Shown here: positions 13,406 to 13,503 of the stretch, one piece after another
How positions within the stretch are numbered: the stretch's first letter is position 1
Layout: the number at the start of each line of letters is the position of its first letter
Source of the DNA: Methanobrevibacter_A sp964431035
GTDB lineage: Archaea; Methanobacteriota; Methanobacteria; Methanobacteriales; Methanobacteriaceae
Direction: 5' to 3'
DNA length: 13,503 nt
NCBI GenBank assembly: GCA_964431035.1
Contig: CAYSIF010000042.1
Span: forward strand, 1 to 13,503
Notes under the pieces: model-generated
The model's input: only the letters and a program-made list of their open reading frames with translations
Database searches by the model: none
Told to the model about the DNA's origin: nothing
Made by a program: the position numbers and the translations under genes

Positions 13406-13503
13406 AATGAAATTAGCTGTATTATTACAGTTAATACATTTTCCATTTTATAGTTACTAACCAAACTTTTATTATAGATGATTGACATAATATATTTTAT
13501 GTC
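13406..13503. other. non-coding tail with two short dyads
   Basis: No coding frame is seen in the last 98 bases. CTGTA-TTAT-TACAG lies at 13417-13430, and GACATAA-TATATT-TTATGTC lies at 13484-13503, ending exactly at the window edge. The second overlaps TATA-like sequence and could be an operator or promoter of a gene beyond the window. Confidence 0.35.

Overview
The window looks like chromosome of a very AT-rich methanogenic archaeon of the order Methanobacteriales, most likely a Methanosphaera-like gut species. Three things point there: a methanogenesis marker protein 11 gene, an archaeal-type lumazine synthase, and a PurE protein built of two fused PurE domains. Promoters are TATA-type, terminators are T-rich tracts, and Shine-Dalgarno (SD) sites pair with an archaeal 16S tail (GGAGG, AGGTGA). 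The genus is an inference; the methanogen assignment is well supported.

Layout. 1-380 is AT-rich and non-coding. 381-2961 (+) holds a SufS-type cysteine desulfurase followed closely by a predicted GT-B glycosyltransferase. 2962-3797 has no large gene, but contains two hydrophobic microproteins (25 and 28 aa), each with its own SD, with a run of inverted repeats between them. 3798-5255 (+) carries ribH (riboflavin synthesis) and methanogenesis marker 11. 5283-7007 (-) is a membrane-anchored GT2 enzyme with an outer domain rich in N-glycosylation sequons. 7122-8106 (-) is a DUF4143-type ATPase pseudogene broken by three frameshifts, and five 23-bp tandem repeats lie just upstream of it. 8268-10943 (-) is a large GT2 plus CDP-glycerol glycerophosphotransferase-like fusion. 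11094-13390 (+) is a purE-ubiD pair.

How the genes fit together. The three glycosyltransferase genes suggest a cell-surface polymer or glycan locus, interleaved with housekeeping genes for purine, flavin, sulfur and possibly isoprenoid (UbiD) metabolism. The most unusual signals are: (i) the 25-aa microprotein gene, whose SD lies inside a predicted hairpin and which sits next to a structured AT-rich region, a layout like that of small-toxin loci; (ii) kilobase tracts in which one strand is C-rich and the other G-rich, switching inside single genes and not following gene direction; and (iii) the 23-bp repeat array with an A/B alternating pattern and embedded dyads.

Three start codons differ from the longest reading frames. 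The glycosyltransferase is called at ATG 1567 rather than TTG 1531. UbiD is called at ATG 12131, because the upstream GTG lies inside the SD. Both halves of the ATPase pseudogene begin at meaningless TTG codons.
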